A DNA stretch of 64,000 nucleotides from Kudoa neothunni (lineage: Eukaryota; Cnidaria), in NCBI GenBank assembly GCA_964304625.1, contig OZ199840.1, positions 10,602,001 to 10,666,000 on the forward strand, given 5' to 3'. Under the pieces are notes generated by a model. That model saw nothing but the letters and a program-made list of their open reading frames with translations. It did not search any database and was not told where the DNA came from. Shown in pieces: positions 23,161 to 39,365 of the stretch; position 1 is the stretch's first letter; each line of letters begins with the position of its first letter. A program made the translations under genes and the position numbers.

Positions 23161-25643
23161 GTTCAGCCTTCGAAATTATGGAGTTCGGTACTTTTCCATT
23201 CGCCCCAAATTTATAATGAAAATTCGAAATAATCCGCCAGTTAATCTCTATACCAACAATTTCGTTTAATATCGCGACTTATTCGTTAATTTTCGTTTGT
23301 GCTTTATTTAAGGATTTGTTCATTTTTTACGAAAGCAAAAAAAATTTACTTACAATATTGTAATAGCAGATAAAAAGATTTTATTTCCACTTACATAAGG
23401 GTTTAATATGATTCGAAATAAAAATACTAGCTCAGATTATTTTTCCCTTGATGTGATTTATATTATTTTTATATGAACCCCTTTTTAATGATATTTGTAA
23501 TATTTGACTATTTATATTTAATTTTTTATGCATTTCTAAAAAAAGATAACATGTTTCTACAATTTTTGAAATTAATATCAAGTTAGTGGCCGCTTACGTT
23601 TATTTGATCTCACTTCTATAGTTAGTCTGTTATTTTTAATCTTTTCAACATAACACAAATTATTCAAAATTATCTTTACTATTTTTTATGGTGGGTCTTT
23701 CAAAAATAAGAATAGTTCCAAATTTGAGAGACATAAAGAAGGCTTTATTTACTCTTCTCTGAACTTATATGTGATTTAAAAAAATAATATTTATGTACTG
23801 ACGATTCCGTAATAAATTATATATCAGAAGAAAAAAGAGCATCACATCTGCGAGTCATTACCATTTGTAATTTGTAGGAGGAATACGACGTATGTTTCAT
23901 CACCCTTGCATTTGTATTGAAATACTTACTGTTTCTGCCTCAACATCGCTACAAAGAATCAAAGTTACAATTGTAGCAAATTGATTAAAAATATAAATCG
24001 ATTTCTATAAATCTCACCGCTAATATCTCAAGTAATTTTCTGTTACAATCGAATTATACGAACATCTTAAAGATTTAATTCCAGTTTGGAAACATAAAAT
24101 TAAGAATTTTCTTTAAAGTAAACGGTTAAAATGTAGAATAATGGCCATATTTCCCTAATAATGATTATAATTAGTTCTTACATTAATCCTATATATTTTA
24201 AATTAAATTAATGTGATATTTGTTGAGCATTTACTACAATTAATTAGCTAATTCTTGCATAAAGTACAGATTTTTTTTCTTATAAATATAGAATAAATAC
24301 TAGGCAATTGCTAAGGATGAAATATAACAATAGATAAAGAATCATGGTTGTCACAATCAAATTTTAAAATAAATAAAGCGAGCTTTACTCGAACCGGCTT
24401 AATTGGCGGTACAGCCTGTTGAAATAATCGCGAGGAACTAGGAGTACAACATATAATAGATTACATCAACTATTATTGTGACGACAAATAGCTGTTGCCA
24501 AAGTTACTCTACTGGAGATGCCACATTGATAAATACTCAATAATAAAATATTCAACAGGTTCGTTTTTGTCCGGTGTCGCTGATATGGATCACGGCCATT
24601 ATTCTACATTTTAACTAAGTAAACTTGAAAAATGTTAATAGATAAGTGATATATATATATATATATAAACCCGCCTACATAATTTTCCGACACTCTCAAA
24701 ATACCGACATAGCTTGGGTGTAACGAACCGACCCTGTGTAGTATTTTCTGTTGGCTACATTATCTGGTGAAATTGCTGCAAAAATATACGTTTATAATTA
24801 AATCTGTCGCAGAATTAGCACAAACTGAGAAACTATTTCAATTTGAATTTAATTATAAAATGGTTTAATTCAGAATGCAAAGGACAAGCTAGCTAAAATA
24901 GAATACTAACTCACTCTACTCTCTTATTAAATGATTTGGTCTTAAGTACGACTAATGTTAAATTTACTTGCCTAAGAAATAATCAAGTCTTTTGAAAAAT
25001 AAATATTGAAATGCAATCTTATTGAAATTACGCAATATTTAAGGTAGAAAAGATTTAAATAATGACTGAAGTGTTAATCTAATCTAAAGTGAGAAAGTAA
25101 ATAGAAAGGTAGGGGTCAAAAGCTTCAGATAAATTATTTTGGTGTAAATTTTATCAAGATTAAATCATACTCTAAGGTAGAAAAATAGGCATTTCTTTCG
25201 AGTTTTCAAAAAGTTTTATGCTTGACTAGCTTTAAAAATGGAAAACTAACGCATTCGACTCATGTAAGGGTATCATGATTATGTCTATTGATAATTCGAC
25301 CAAAGTTTTTCACCATCTTTCTTCAAATATAATTATTAAAAAGTTATTCTATAAGTAAAGAGAATTTCAAAAAATAGAAAAAAGAAACCGTCAACAAGTT
25401 TCAACTCCAGTGTCTGCACATAACATTTTGAAGTGAACTTTCATTACACACGAGTACTATTTTAATGGATAGTAATCATTAATTATAGCTGCATTTGTTG
25501 TGTGTACTGTTTAAAATACTTGATCTCATTATTTATTTTATTAATAAAATGTTCATTGAATAGTACAAATAAGTTTTCCGATCATCACATATAACAATGG
25601 TTATTTTTTAATCGATTACTTTTCTCATCCTACATGCTTATAT
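23161..25643. other. A+T-rich spacer up to the assembly gap
   Basis: A (TA)n run lies at about 24650-24667. No exon recognised. Confidence 0.45.
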
Positions 25644-25843
25644 NNNNNNNNNNNNNNNNNNNNNNNNNNNNNNNNNNNNNNNNNNNNNNNNNNNNNNNNN
25701 NNNNNNNNNNNNNNNNNNNNNNNNNNNNNNNNNNNNNNNNNNNNNNNNNNNNNNNNNNNNNNNNNNNNNNNNNNNNNNNNNNNNNNNNNNNNNNNNNNNN
25801 NNNNNNNNNNNNNNNNNNNNNNNNNNNNNNNNNNNNNNNNNNN
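25644..25843. other. assembly gap, 200 N
   Basis: Exactly 200 undetermined bases, so probably a scaffold placeholder of fixed length, not a measured distance. Confidence 0.98.
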
Positions 25844-26672
25844 ATTACTACACCCCCAACAGGAGATTAAGTCTTCTCATTTGCTTAATTTTATTGATTA
25901 ATCTACAAAAAAACAAAATTGGAAATTTTATAACGCGATTACAAATATGATCACCACTTTTAAAGATTCAATAATTGTAATATACAAATTAAAATAACCG
26001 AAAATTGAATCAAATACCACAATTAAACAATATAATCCGATATAATGTAAAAAACAAATGAATAAATAATATCTATGCAAATTTTACATTGGAAGTTTAA
26101 CTTTAAGCTGTGAAAAGTTAAAGGCCGATTACGAATACACCCTCATATTATAATGCAATAAACGAGAGATGCTGATTATTTGAGCAAACATCAAGCGAAT
26201 GCTTTTATATAAATTATCATAGAAATATGTTCTGCAACTATACAAGAAATATTGTTTGGGCTGAAATGGGATTCGAATTTATTTTTGTTATAACATGTAT
26301 ATTAAATTGAGGCTTAAATCGAATGCTGGTATTTGCCCACTGCCAGTAGAGCGATAAGGCAACTGAATCAAGAAACAATCGGTAATCACTATTCTTCAAC
26401 TAAATATTTAATAAAAAATCACGAGACATTGCACTGACAAAAATATAATCATTTTCGTAAGTAATAATCCTCTAATCTAAATAGCAAAGCCCTATATAGG
26501 TTTAGTAGGATTTTTGAAATAAGATTATTTTCAGTGATTGTGTATATCAACACTGAGGAAAAAGAAAACGTCAAGTAACTCATTTATGTTACAAATAATT
26601 TGTTTATTATCTAATTAATTGACAAATTTTGACCACTATATTCACTCGCCCCATCACACATTATACACGTTT
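25844..26672. other. spacer upstream of the SGK3-like kinase
   Basis: A+T-rich. Contains a tRNA-like stretch on the minus strand (26258-26380) and should hold the kinase promoter. Confidence 0.45.
26258..26380 (-). repeat. weak tRNA-like stretch
   Basis: Read on the minus strand, TCGCTCTACTGGCAG resembles an A box and ATTCGAATCCCATTTCAGCCC-type sequence resembles a B box with a tRNA 3' end. The spacing is about 40 nt too long for a plain tRNA and the acceptor stem does not pair. Probably a decayed tRNA-derived sequence. Confidence 0.2.
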
Positions 26673-28856
<2,184 letters not shown>

Positions 28857-31800
28857 CAATGCAATACGGCCCATTTTCCCTCTACATCATACTATGTCCA
28901 TTTTTGACTCTTATGAAAATATCTTTTTTTAGTAAAATTAATTATACGAGTGGCGAAAATCAACTTTTGCACACTTTACAGAGGAAATGTAGCCTTTTTA
29001 TGAATTAATTGAGATGGAGAAACCTTGTTTAACAAACGTGGATAAATTCTCGTTCCTTAGTTTCGGCATATCCCTTCAATCATCCACGTTGTTTAATACT
29101 TTTACAAACTAGTTATTGATTTTTTTCAATTGTTATCGTTCAAATAGATAGACTGGGCGTTATGAAAGACAGTTTGTAAGTTTCTGGGAACACGTGGACA
29201 AGTTACGTAAAAATAAATAAAGAATTAAATGTAGATAATCTTATCTTGTTTATAATTATCTATAGTTCAAATTTAATAATATTCGCCATAAGATTTCAAT
29301 AAGCTATTTGTGCAGAGATTGAGAAAATATTAATAATATTGAATGTGGCCTTTAACATTTGCTGCACTGAAGGGGGAATATGCTCTGCCCCAAATGAACT
29401 ATTTCGCGTCCAAATCCAAATATACAGCGTTTAATACTTATTCATTTATTTATATTTTAAGAAATTTGTATTAGATTTATGCACATTAAATGTGGCTTAA
29501 TTGTTTTTTATTTATTTCACAATTCCTGCTGTTCAAAATCTTAATAACCCGCTTGTTCATTATGTTTTATTTGGCATTTTGACTAAATTGCTGGCTGATA
29601 TCTCTTTAAAATTTGTTTCCGAATTATTTTTCTGATTTTTTATTGAATTATTCTAAGTTTAATCTATTATTTCGCCCCTAATTAAGTAAAGTTGATCCAT
29701 CACAAAACACCGTTTTTCAGCTAGCTTATGTTTCGGTTCTATAAGTATTTAACATCATTTAACTTAATTGAAGATTTAGTTAAGGGATGCAAAATTCCAA
29801 CAAATTTAACGTGAAATAAAAATGATTTCACCTGAGGTTAGGCAGAGAGCTCATCGACGTCTCAGTAATTCAGTAATGGCTATTGCAACGGCTGAGAATA
29901 TCTCCTAAAATAACGCTTGTATCAAAATTCTAATCACATAAATACATATAACAACAATAAATGAGTAATCATTAAATAAATTTTCATAAGAAAATAAATT
30001 AGTCGACTTTTTACGTCTAAAATAGCAAAGTATGCAGTCATTGTTTAATATTTCTCCTCAATAAATTCATATTGAAGTTAATGTGTAAGTGATTTCACAC
30101 AACAAGAAGTATCGATATATACGATGCGTTAATTAAGAACGCGTGAGCTCGTGTTAATGTGGTTTGTTTGCAGTAGTGATCGTAAACAAACTACTTTACA
30201 ATTTAATTTCTATTTAAATAACTAATTTTACATTAATTTGGTTGCTATAATTTTTATCATGGGCTTTGTCGATAAAGATCACCATTTATACTTTTAGCAT
30301 TAATGTCAATCATGTGAAACATTATTATCTAATTTTCTTTAATAAATATTAGATATCAAGAGTTAAGCAAATCAAAACACATAAGTAAATGATATTTTTG
30401 AAACATCCTCAACCAACTTACTTACTAATGACTCGCCTTAAGACTTTTACAGTATGCAAATTGACCAGCAGATAGATGGACACAAAATCGACGATATTTT
30501 CAATCGCGAAATAATCACACAGAATTTTTTATGGATTTTATATAGATTTAAAACCTTCGTCTAAAATAAGAACAGTAGGGCGAACTAATGGTTCTAATTT
30601 AACAGTCACTAGATTACCTAAACGGCGAAAATGAGAAATTTAAAGTCATACGAAATATGCAAACAAGAAAACAAGTTAAAAATCACAATTATTTGGTCTT
30701 AAAACAGTTATATACAATTTTATAATAAAGTTAACTTCGGAAAATATTATTTCTTGTTTTTTGTCCATTTTTAATCAAGAAAAGAAGATAGAATTGACAG
30801 GAAAAAAAGGAACGTACGCATTAAAGTATTTTTAGCATGCGCGCCAACCCTCTTAATAATTGCAACGTTCTTCCTAATTTCTTATAAAAATCACACTACT
30901 TGTAATCAGAGTTAGTCAAAAAAAATACAGATATAAGTTCTTTAAGAAAATTACAATTTAATTCATACATAATTGACAAATTTTATTTAATAATAATTTA
31001 TTTAATGTTATATGTATTTATGAAAGAAAAATTTTGATACATAGTAGATCTCAGTAAATTAATTATATGAGTTTAAAATGTTTGAAACATTCAACTACAC
31101 AACAAAATTGAAGTAGATTATAAAATATGACGTATTATTTCATTTTATATTTAAAAACTAAGTGACAATTGTTTATTTGTAGGTTTTACATCGTTTTTAT
31201 ATTGTTGAGTAAAATAGTAAAAATTGCTTTGAAATTATTTATATCTATAGTTAGTTTAACTTAAAATTCTTAAAAAGTCGAATATTTTGATTTGTGACGA
31301 TTGCACTACCTTTAAGTTTATTTTAGTTAAAAGTTAATTATTTAGTATTTTTGTTTTTAGTTACTTAATGGGTGTAAATAAAAAGATAACTTAATAAAAT
31401 AAATTAAAAGCTTTCATGTTTGACTTTTGGAACAAATATTGTCATACAAATTTCTTAATCATGAATAGACTATCCCAAAAAATTTATAAACTAAAATCCA
31501 CACAAAATAACGCCATAGTTAAATTGAAACATCTTTGTTCTATTTTTGAATAGAATAAATTAGAAAGTTTAGTTTTTAAAATACGAAGTCCCACGGTTGA
31601 ACCTTTACAAATTTATTACTAACAGATACGAGTAACAAAAAATTCAGTGGACAATTAATGACTTCGAATTTGTTAAAATTATAGAGAAATAATAATTCAA
31701 TTGATGTATTTATCAACAACATAGAGATTCCACGTGAATCCGAATATGCTTTACTTAAGATTTATTTCCAGTTTATAGGTTATTCTTTTTGATCTGAATT

Positions 31801-33397
31801 TAACGACATAATTTAATTTTTTGTAATAAGAACGAATTGTAGGAAATGACTTTATTTCCGAGTTCGTATGCGACACCGCCCGAAGTTCTACACAGATACT
31901 GTAGTACTGTAGTTTAGCTGATATTTTCAAAGAAATAAAATAGTTTATTCCAAAAAATAATACATTGCTGAATTTTGATGAGAAAATTTCTCCTAACATT
32001 GATTACAAAAATCCACTGAGAACGAATCACGCAATCTTGTTAATACATTGATTTAGTCTCCTCGAATTAGAGGATAATCCCTATACCCTCGACTTTTGGA
32101 AGGCCTAGTTGCAATAGCCGGTGCCAAGTAATTTTATCGCGAACCATGTCGTAAGGGTTAAATAATAAAATATTTTAAGTATCTAATTTACGTACTATTT
32201 TTAATGGAAAGAGTATGAGATGATCAAAATTATTTGTCCACCATACACCATATTACTCTTCTTCTCTAAAGAGTAAAAGGAGTTTAGAAGTGAAAAAACG
32301 TTTTTAATTAATTTCTATATCAGTTTAGTATGCGTATTAACACTGCCGTTCTTGTGTAAATATTATAAAGACGTACAACTTTACAACTTATTCGATACAC
32401 TAATGTAACTTTTAATACAAAATCATCTTTGTGGTTAAAATTCACTTGACATATTTTTAATCCTACTATTAATTATTATTAAGCATTTTGTAACAATATA
32501 AGTTAAAATTAACCTAATTTTTTAATAATTAAATTGATCATAATTTCTTCTTGATCAAATTAAGAGTGATTTAAATGTTTAAAATTTACCATATCCAATA
32601 TTTATAAAATCGATATTTTGTCGTTAGTTTTATCATATGCTGTCCTAAAACAAGATGTCGCGAATGTTAACTTTTCTATTTTCTAAATCATAGAACAAAG
32701 AATAAATTTTCTAATCTCTTTTTTTTATATTTCTTTTTTTGTTTTATTCGTAATCAAACATTTTAGTCTCAGGGTTTTATATTTCTCTCACTAACTTTAT
32801 ATTCTATAACTACGTTTTTTCGTCAGATCAAGTTTAATATAATTTATTTTAATCATTTATGATAAAAACCTAAAATAAACTAGTCAAATATTTTTTTATC
32901 AGAGTTTATTTAAATCGACTAACATAAAGCAACTAAACGTTCCGTATCACTTAATTTATGTTTATTACGTTTTGTGTGCACTACAGAAAGTAAAATAACA
33001 AATATAATTATTGGAATAACTTTTTCCATACGCCCTAGTGTTATTATTTTGTTGGTCTTACTGATGGTGAGATGTAATGCAGCAATTTTCACAACTAAAG
33101 TATCCAATCAATGGATGTAATGGACGTAGTATACGTTCTCCAACCTTTGTAAATAATTTGCACTCACGTACCTGGAGAAATAGAAATAAAGAGTACGATT
33201 CTCTAGCGTGCACATATTGTGAAATATCCTTCAAGTAGAATATAAAAATAGTCCTATGACGTAGTTATGTGTATTACCAGCCAAGCACACATTATACAGT
33301 CGATGTTGATTACAGCAGCAATTCTATAAACTATTTAATATACCAGAGATAAATTATAATTAATTTAACGAGGCAGAAACAGATCTCTTTATATAAC

Positions 33398-33441
33398 ATT
33401 CAACATTCAACATTCAACACTCAACACTCAACACTCAACAG
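33398..33441. repeat. heptamer tandem repeat
   Basis: About six tandem copies of a 7-bp unit that shifts from CATTCAA to CACTCAA midway. Confidence 0.9.
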
Positions 33442-35000
33442 AATAGTTATTTCACATTGAGAAAATACAACATCAAATAGAGGCAAAAAACACTCTCTCA
33501 TAAAATTGATACAAAATACAATAAAACATTAAAAATAGTAAACATTTGACATTCCAAATATTCCATAGCTACCATTTGCCAAAAATGCAAAAAATATAAA
33601 AGCCAACGATATTGAACATAGAAGACACACTGACTTATCCACAATACTTCTTAGAACAATAGACAAACAAAGTAGGATTTGAAGCTTCATAATATAGGGC
33701 GACATCGCTCCAACAGCTAAAAACATAGGTACAAACCGAGCTAAGCAATACATTAAAACAATTATGCGCGCGTCATATGCCAGCAAACAGGATAAGTGTG
33801 TTTTTAAACACAATCCTCATTCTCTGTATAGTTAAATTATTTAGCTTTTTACCGGAAATATTACATTTAAAAAATATTACAGCAATTTTTCATGATTTGA
33901 AGTTATTGAAAGGTTGCTGCTATTGGATCAAATAAATTAAGTTCCCCATACGCTTGCGCGACCCCCTATTTTAATCTCCTTAACTTCTACTTATTGATTA
34001 TGGACATGATTAATTTACTCATAATTTGTTAAAGTTAATTATTCTTATCCTATTTATATGTTATTTTGGAGAGAAAAAATAATTATGCTCGCAACCGCAT
34101 GTTTTCGAACGATTATATGTATTGAAAGTTCATGTAATCGCCGATACCAGATTATGTGCACCCCCAAATTTGGAGTCTCAAATTTTGTCAGCATTCTACT
34201 AAATATCGTCTAAATAATTAAAAAAATTCATTATTATTTACTTTAGCAACTCGAATTCGCCAGGAATACGCTCAACAACTAGCTATGAATTAGTGATATA
34301 CCTTTAGAAATCGATCCAATGCATTCTATTTTCATTATTACCGTTAATTTAAAGCGGTAATACTTATATTAGATAAAAAATCTTAAAAGTTCAAGTTTAA
34401 CCTGAAATTTACGGAACCGATTAGTTATAGAGTGGATTCTTGAAAACCCACGTCATATTTGTTCAAACATAATTTTATGAAGACATCATTATTTTTAAAA
34501 TCCATTTTCTTCTGAAGAAAAAATTATTTACTTTTTATTTGTAAAATTATAAAATTGTTGTACATAAAATGAAAAATTAACCAAAAAATATGTGTTTATG
34601 TATGATACATGGGAATAACCAATTTATATAAAAATACTAGACATTTTTCTCGATACAATAAAATATACATATTCAAAAAACTTTATAAATTTTTACAATA
34701 TGTCAGAAATTATCTCAAAATTTTAAATGAAAAAATAAAGTTTTTCATTCGTAATAAATTTGATTGTACTTTATGGAATTAAACAACCACAATTCCTACT
34801 ATAATGACACTTGCATTTTTTTAATAATGATATTTTACGCGCTTACTTAATTTTAACATTATTAATGATATATGTACATATCGTTTATTCGTTTTTGCAT
34901 CAATTTTCGATTAACTAAATATTGGAATTAATGTATATAATATACTGATCTATGCTAAAAATTCTCTTTCCTTATTTCATACCATATGAAATTGGAAGAG

Positions 35001-35081
35001 CGGGACTTCCCGATTGGTGGTGGTTCGGGAGTGAGTTACTGGGGCCCGAGAACCACGCCTAAAGTCAGCGAAAAAATTGTA
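35001..35081 (-). ncRNA. candidate structured RNA: GC-rich hairpin next to an Sm-like site
   Basis: In a 70 % A+T setting this stretch is GC-rich. GTGGTTCGGG (35020-35029) pairs with CCCG and AACCAC (35045-35056) in a 10-bp stem with a 2-nt bulge and a 15-nt loop. On the minus strand the hairpin is preceded by ACAATTTTTTCGC (35068-35080), which resembles the Sm-protein site that comes before the 3' hairpin of spliceosomal and spliced-leader RNAs. I could not match it to U1, U2, U4, U5 or U12. The role is inference from arrangement. Confidence 0.25.
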
Positions 35082-36486
35082 CGGCTATGCATGCTTTGTA
35101 CATAATGTATCGATTCCAAGTAATCAGAATCTCTCTCCGAAATATATCATTTGCGATTCGTGTGCAATCGTAGCTGAAAGAAGCCTGTTAAACAAATAGC
35201 TATTTGATGGATTTTACTAGAAATTAATTTATGTTTTCAATCTACTATTTATGATTTATTGGTATATGAAATAAAAATGATAACTTTTTTTTTCATTAAT
35301 AAATAAATTATTTAGTTTAAATTTTAAATGGTACAACGGAAAAAATTACGAAGTATTTACATTTTAATGGGGAAGATCAACGACATATAAAAGTTTTTAA
35401 ACCGGATTGGATTATTAGGAATAGTATTATTTGTTATTTTCAATTAAACTAAAAACTATAAAATTAAAAATTTCGCGTAATCTCAACTATTCGCATATTA
35501 TGTTTTACAAAAAAATATTAGCATATCTTGTACGTTTACAAATTAGATTTACTCCTATCTTTAATTGATAAAGAGCCCGATTTTGATCTAATTATTTGCC
35601 AAAAACTTTTAATTTATTATCCGTTTCATTTATTTTATTCACATTCGTTTTCTCGTTAAAATAGATGATTTTTTTCTTTCTAAGGTAATTTTAATAAATA
35701 TACTTCTCCACCTAAAAATAAATCCATTTTAAATCTCCTTTTTGAGAACGGGTGCGGAGTCGTCCTTGTAAATGGTAGGGAGTCCGAAAACTAACATGAT
35801 GGAGAAGCGTTATGGTAGAGGAGGTATAGTGTATTGTGAATGCTCATTGATTGTTACACTGGTATTATAATAATTTAATTAAAATTCACGATATCAAAGA
35901 TATGAAACGCAGAGAAGTTCACTTAGAATGAAAGAATCAATTAATTAATTCTCATACGCACATCGGCCATCAAAGTGTGCCTGCGGTTGATCCGTTCTTT
36001 GAATTCCTGATTGGCTTAATTTTATTTCGTATAGTTTAGGTTTTCACATTATAACACATTTCTTAAGTTTAAAATCGATATAAAGACTTCTGAATTATTC
36101 ATGTGATAATCCGAAGGAGACTTTTTGTTGAATATTTCTTTTGACTATAATATTCACATTTAACCCATTTGGGTTTTGCGTGTCGTAAACCACACACCCT
36201 TAAATCTTGATTTTTCGCTCATATAATCACTTTTTGGAAAAAATACTTCAATTATGATTTTATTATGACAATACAATTTTTTTTAAGGAAATAGTTAATT
36301 TAACAAATAAAACAAAATTTACTAGATTAAATAATCAACGTTGTAAAGCTTATTTAATGTTTATTAATTTTTGATTAAGTTTTAATGAGTGAAATATCAA
36401 AGGATAGACAAAAATAATATAAACGATTAGATAATCAATAATATTGATTATTATCAGATTTTAGCTAAACTCAAAAATGAGTTAAT

Positions 36487-36870
36487 CTGGGATTCTTCAA
36501 ATGGGGGTAAATTTTAAATTACAAGAAGTAAATTAAATAACATACGATTTAAATAGGGAAAATATTTGCATAATGGGGTTTGTGACTTACCTGAGGATCT
36601 CTAATGAATAACATTCAGATCTATTAGACTTAATAAGAAGTTGGCATAAATGCTTAAAATGATTTTAGGAATAAATATTTAGCAGCTATCTATATAACTA
36701 TAACCGGCATCTTTCTTATATGGCTTGTTTATTTTTTAGTGATGTAGCCTAACAGTAATAATACCTATATGGCTATTTGCAAGGTTAATAATATATATGC
36801 CACGAGTTTTAACTGTTTTTAATTATGCCTGGTGCCAACAGCGAAGGATTAGGACAGAAATAATTCAAAT
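36487..36870. repeat. dispersed repeat, copy A (hAT-like non-autonomous)
   Basis: About 380 bp similar in order to 44459-44885: shared GGGGGTAAA-TTTAAAT, GTTTGTGAC-TACCTNAGGAT, ACTTAATAAGAA, ATTCTTAAAATG-type and GATGTAGC-TAACA-AATAAT blocks. Copy B begins CAGGGGTTCTCATCC, a start typical of hAT elements. Confidence 0.6.
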
Positions 36871-37145
36871 TAGCAAAATCTGAAAAATTAAACCTGTAGA
36901 CGGCTTGTGAACAAGAGTTGATGGGACTAAAAATATTCATTATTCAAGCGTACATGTCCCTTAGAATTTATTGTGCAAATAGCCTCTGACGCGAATAAAT
37001 GAATATAAAACCTAAAAGTAAATATGAATTTAGCTTCCAAATTAAGGTGGAATTTTAAAAAACAGTTGAGAACACCAAGTTAAAGTATTTAATGAATAGT
37101 TTCAATAACATTAAATATTCTTGGTGCCAGGTCAACACTAATTAA

Positions 37146-38994
37146 CCCTTAATAAAGTGGCCGTGGGCTCGGCGAGCCCACCCGGTTTAATCGATTGCCT
37201 TTGTTCGATTATATTTTAGGCTGTATTTGCTTACTCTAATACATTATTGAGCGATAAAAAATGTATGATATACAATAAATAATTTATTTTTGAGGAAAAT
37301 CAAAGAAGTTAATGTTTTTATACACATAACATACTTATTTGCATCACCTTACGATGCATGCAGGACATAAACTACATCGTTTTCCGATCACTTAATATTA
37401 CTAGCTTCCATAAACGACGTATTATTCCAATTGAATTTAAACCTAACTGCTTCACGAGAACGCTTGAAATCGGGTTAATATCCAATTTTGTTGGTCTTCA
37501 GCTCTTCTCTTCCGGTGACTTACAATCAAAGAAACGGATAAGTCCACTAAAAATTATTGTCGGGCGATTAGGTTTATTTTTCAGATATTCCAGATTACTT
37601 TGAAAAGACACAACAAATGAAATAAGACACATTGCTACAGTCATAATCCTTTTTGGCTGAACATCGGCTTAAAATAAGAAATTTAGAAATAACCCTCTAA
37701 GTATAAATGGGGGTCTTTTGGACTCCACAATTTTTTTCATCTAATTATCCAAAATATTGATTTAAATGTTTGGGGAAACTGAAAAAATTCTATCGAGTAA
37801 GTAAATATATTTTATTGCATGAATATCATATCTTAATCTACATTGTGCATGTACCATAATTAATTTCAATGATGTGTTAAAGTGATCTTAACAGTAATTA
37901 CTCCGATACCGAGTCTTCAGATATATTTTCTTCATTTCATGATTATTTATTGTCAGAAAACTTTGATAATGATGTAGATATACAACTTAACTCATTAATG
38001 CACAAGAACGGAACGTTATGGTCAATAAGCCCGCCGTTGGCATCCAGAACTTGTGTTGCAAATATTATGAGTAGTAAAAAGTTGTCCTGATGTCTCTCCG
38101 TTTTAATTACAAATACAATTGCTACATTCAGAATTTTATTTAGTTCGGTTTATGTAAGCCATTATTTAAAAATATAACAGTACATGGGTGGAAAAATTTC
38201 TGATGATAGATGGATCGAATTTGGATGGGGTTCATTAGCTGTTTATTCCCGATGGGATATCACAGGGATAATCGAGAATGGGTGTTAAAGAGATATTTGG
38301 GTTAGAAAAAGGAAAGATATATCGTATTTTATTCTCATTACATAAATTTCTCCAAATAATGCGAGTTTCACATTTTGATGGTATGGAAAATATTGAGGTA
38401 ACAAAATAATCCAGAAATTTCTGTCATGTTGGTGAACTACGGCATATTTAGGTGGGTTTTTCACGCGTCGTTTCCGCCCTAATGCTCATTTTAATCGTAT
38501 CTATGTTACCTATTTTATGCAATAGTCTACGTTTATGCCAGGATTATGTATGATGTTTGTGATCGCTTTAAGCGCAAATTAACTGAATAATTAATTTTAC
38601 TAAATGAGCTGAATTTTGAGTTATGTTTTTAGAAAGTATGCGATCTCAAAATAATACCTACACACACACACACACAGTGGTTAAAATATTTCTTTATCAT
38701 GCGCACACAATATTATATGATGTCATTTATGGAATTACTGAATATATAATCGATCAAGTATTTTAAAAACTTCAAAAAATGCATATTAACATTTTTTCAA
38801 ATATCCCATCCAATAAAAACGTGGGGTCTTTTGGGACCCCCAATTATACTTAGAGGGTGTAAATTTTCATGTGACATAGAAGGTTAATTGTAAATTAACG
38901 TTAGAATGATACTTTAAAAAAATTTTTTTTGGAAGAATTATGTTCAATTTACTGCTCAGGTGGGCTCGTGGAGCCCAAGGTCACCTATTAAGGG
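37146..38994. mobile_element. piggyBac-like element, outer copy
   Basis: TTAA duplications at 37142-37145 and 38995-38998 flank 1,849 bp. Both ends read CCCTTAATA inward, then a short inner palindrome (GGGCTCGGCGAGCCC on the left, GGGCTCCACGAGCCC inverted on the right) and a CCACC/CACCTG tail. It encloses a second pair of piggyBac-type ends, so it was the landing site of another element or is a composite. Confidence 0.8.
37693..38857 (+). mobile_element. piggyBac-like element nested inside, with transposase remnant
   Basis: Ends CCCTCTAAGTATAA followed by GGGGGTC are inverted at 37693 and 38857. Between them the plus strand shows transposase-like pieces in changing frames: SSDIFSSFHDYLLSENFDND near 37910-37975, HKNGTLWSISPP near 37996-38035 and FISCLFPMGYHRDN near 38230-38270, similar to the N-terminal and early catalytic parts of piggyBac transposases. 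There are several frame breaks and no intact gene. Flanking TTAA is not preserved. Confidence 0.55.
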
Positions 38995-38998
38995 TTAA

Positions 38999-39365
38999 TA
39001 CAGAATGATCTCTAAATCCCTCATTTTAAGACTTAAGGCTTAAACATTTGTTTGCCATCACTTTCCGCCGAATTTAAATATCGGAAGCCCTTGGCATTCT
39101 TAAGTAATTATTTATAGACATATCCGCGAAGATAGAATTTTGATGTGCGGCTAAAAATTCTGGCATTTGAGCGCAACCTCACACAGAAATAAAATCATAC
39201 TTTAATGTGTCATAAGTATGCGTAATCCCAATTAGGAAATAAAATAAATCATAAAATTAAATTAAATTAAATTAATGATTAGAATGGACCAAGTCTCGTT
39301 TGCTTAATTAATAAAAAGACCTAATATAGACGAATTCTGTGGGCGATAATTAATACCCATTACAT
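38999..39365. other. short spacer
   Basis: A+T-rich, with an (AAATT)n run at about 39252-39276. Nothing coding seen. Confidence 0.5.

Larger units (their letters stand above)
28857..37141. other. long spacer
   Basis: Over 8 kb with no recognised gene. It holds a heptamer tandem repeat (33398), a GC-rich hairpin (35001) and a dispersed repeat copy (36487), listed separately. GGCTATTGCAAC at 29874 and its inverted copy near 32112 may be ends of a decayed element. Short hydrophobic frames at 33529-33813 and 32919-33107 on the minus strand have no family and no supporting exons. Confidence 0.4.

Noticed and set aside
25634-25870. Frame across the N run
   Set aside because: It consists of undetermined bases.
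33529-33813. Hydrophobic minus-strand frame resembling a membrane protein
   Set aside because: A+T-rich sequence often gives Leu/Ile/Phe-rich frames; no adjacent exons or motif support it.
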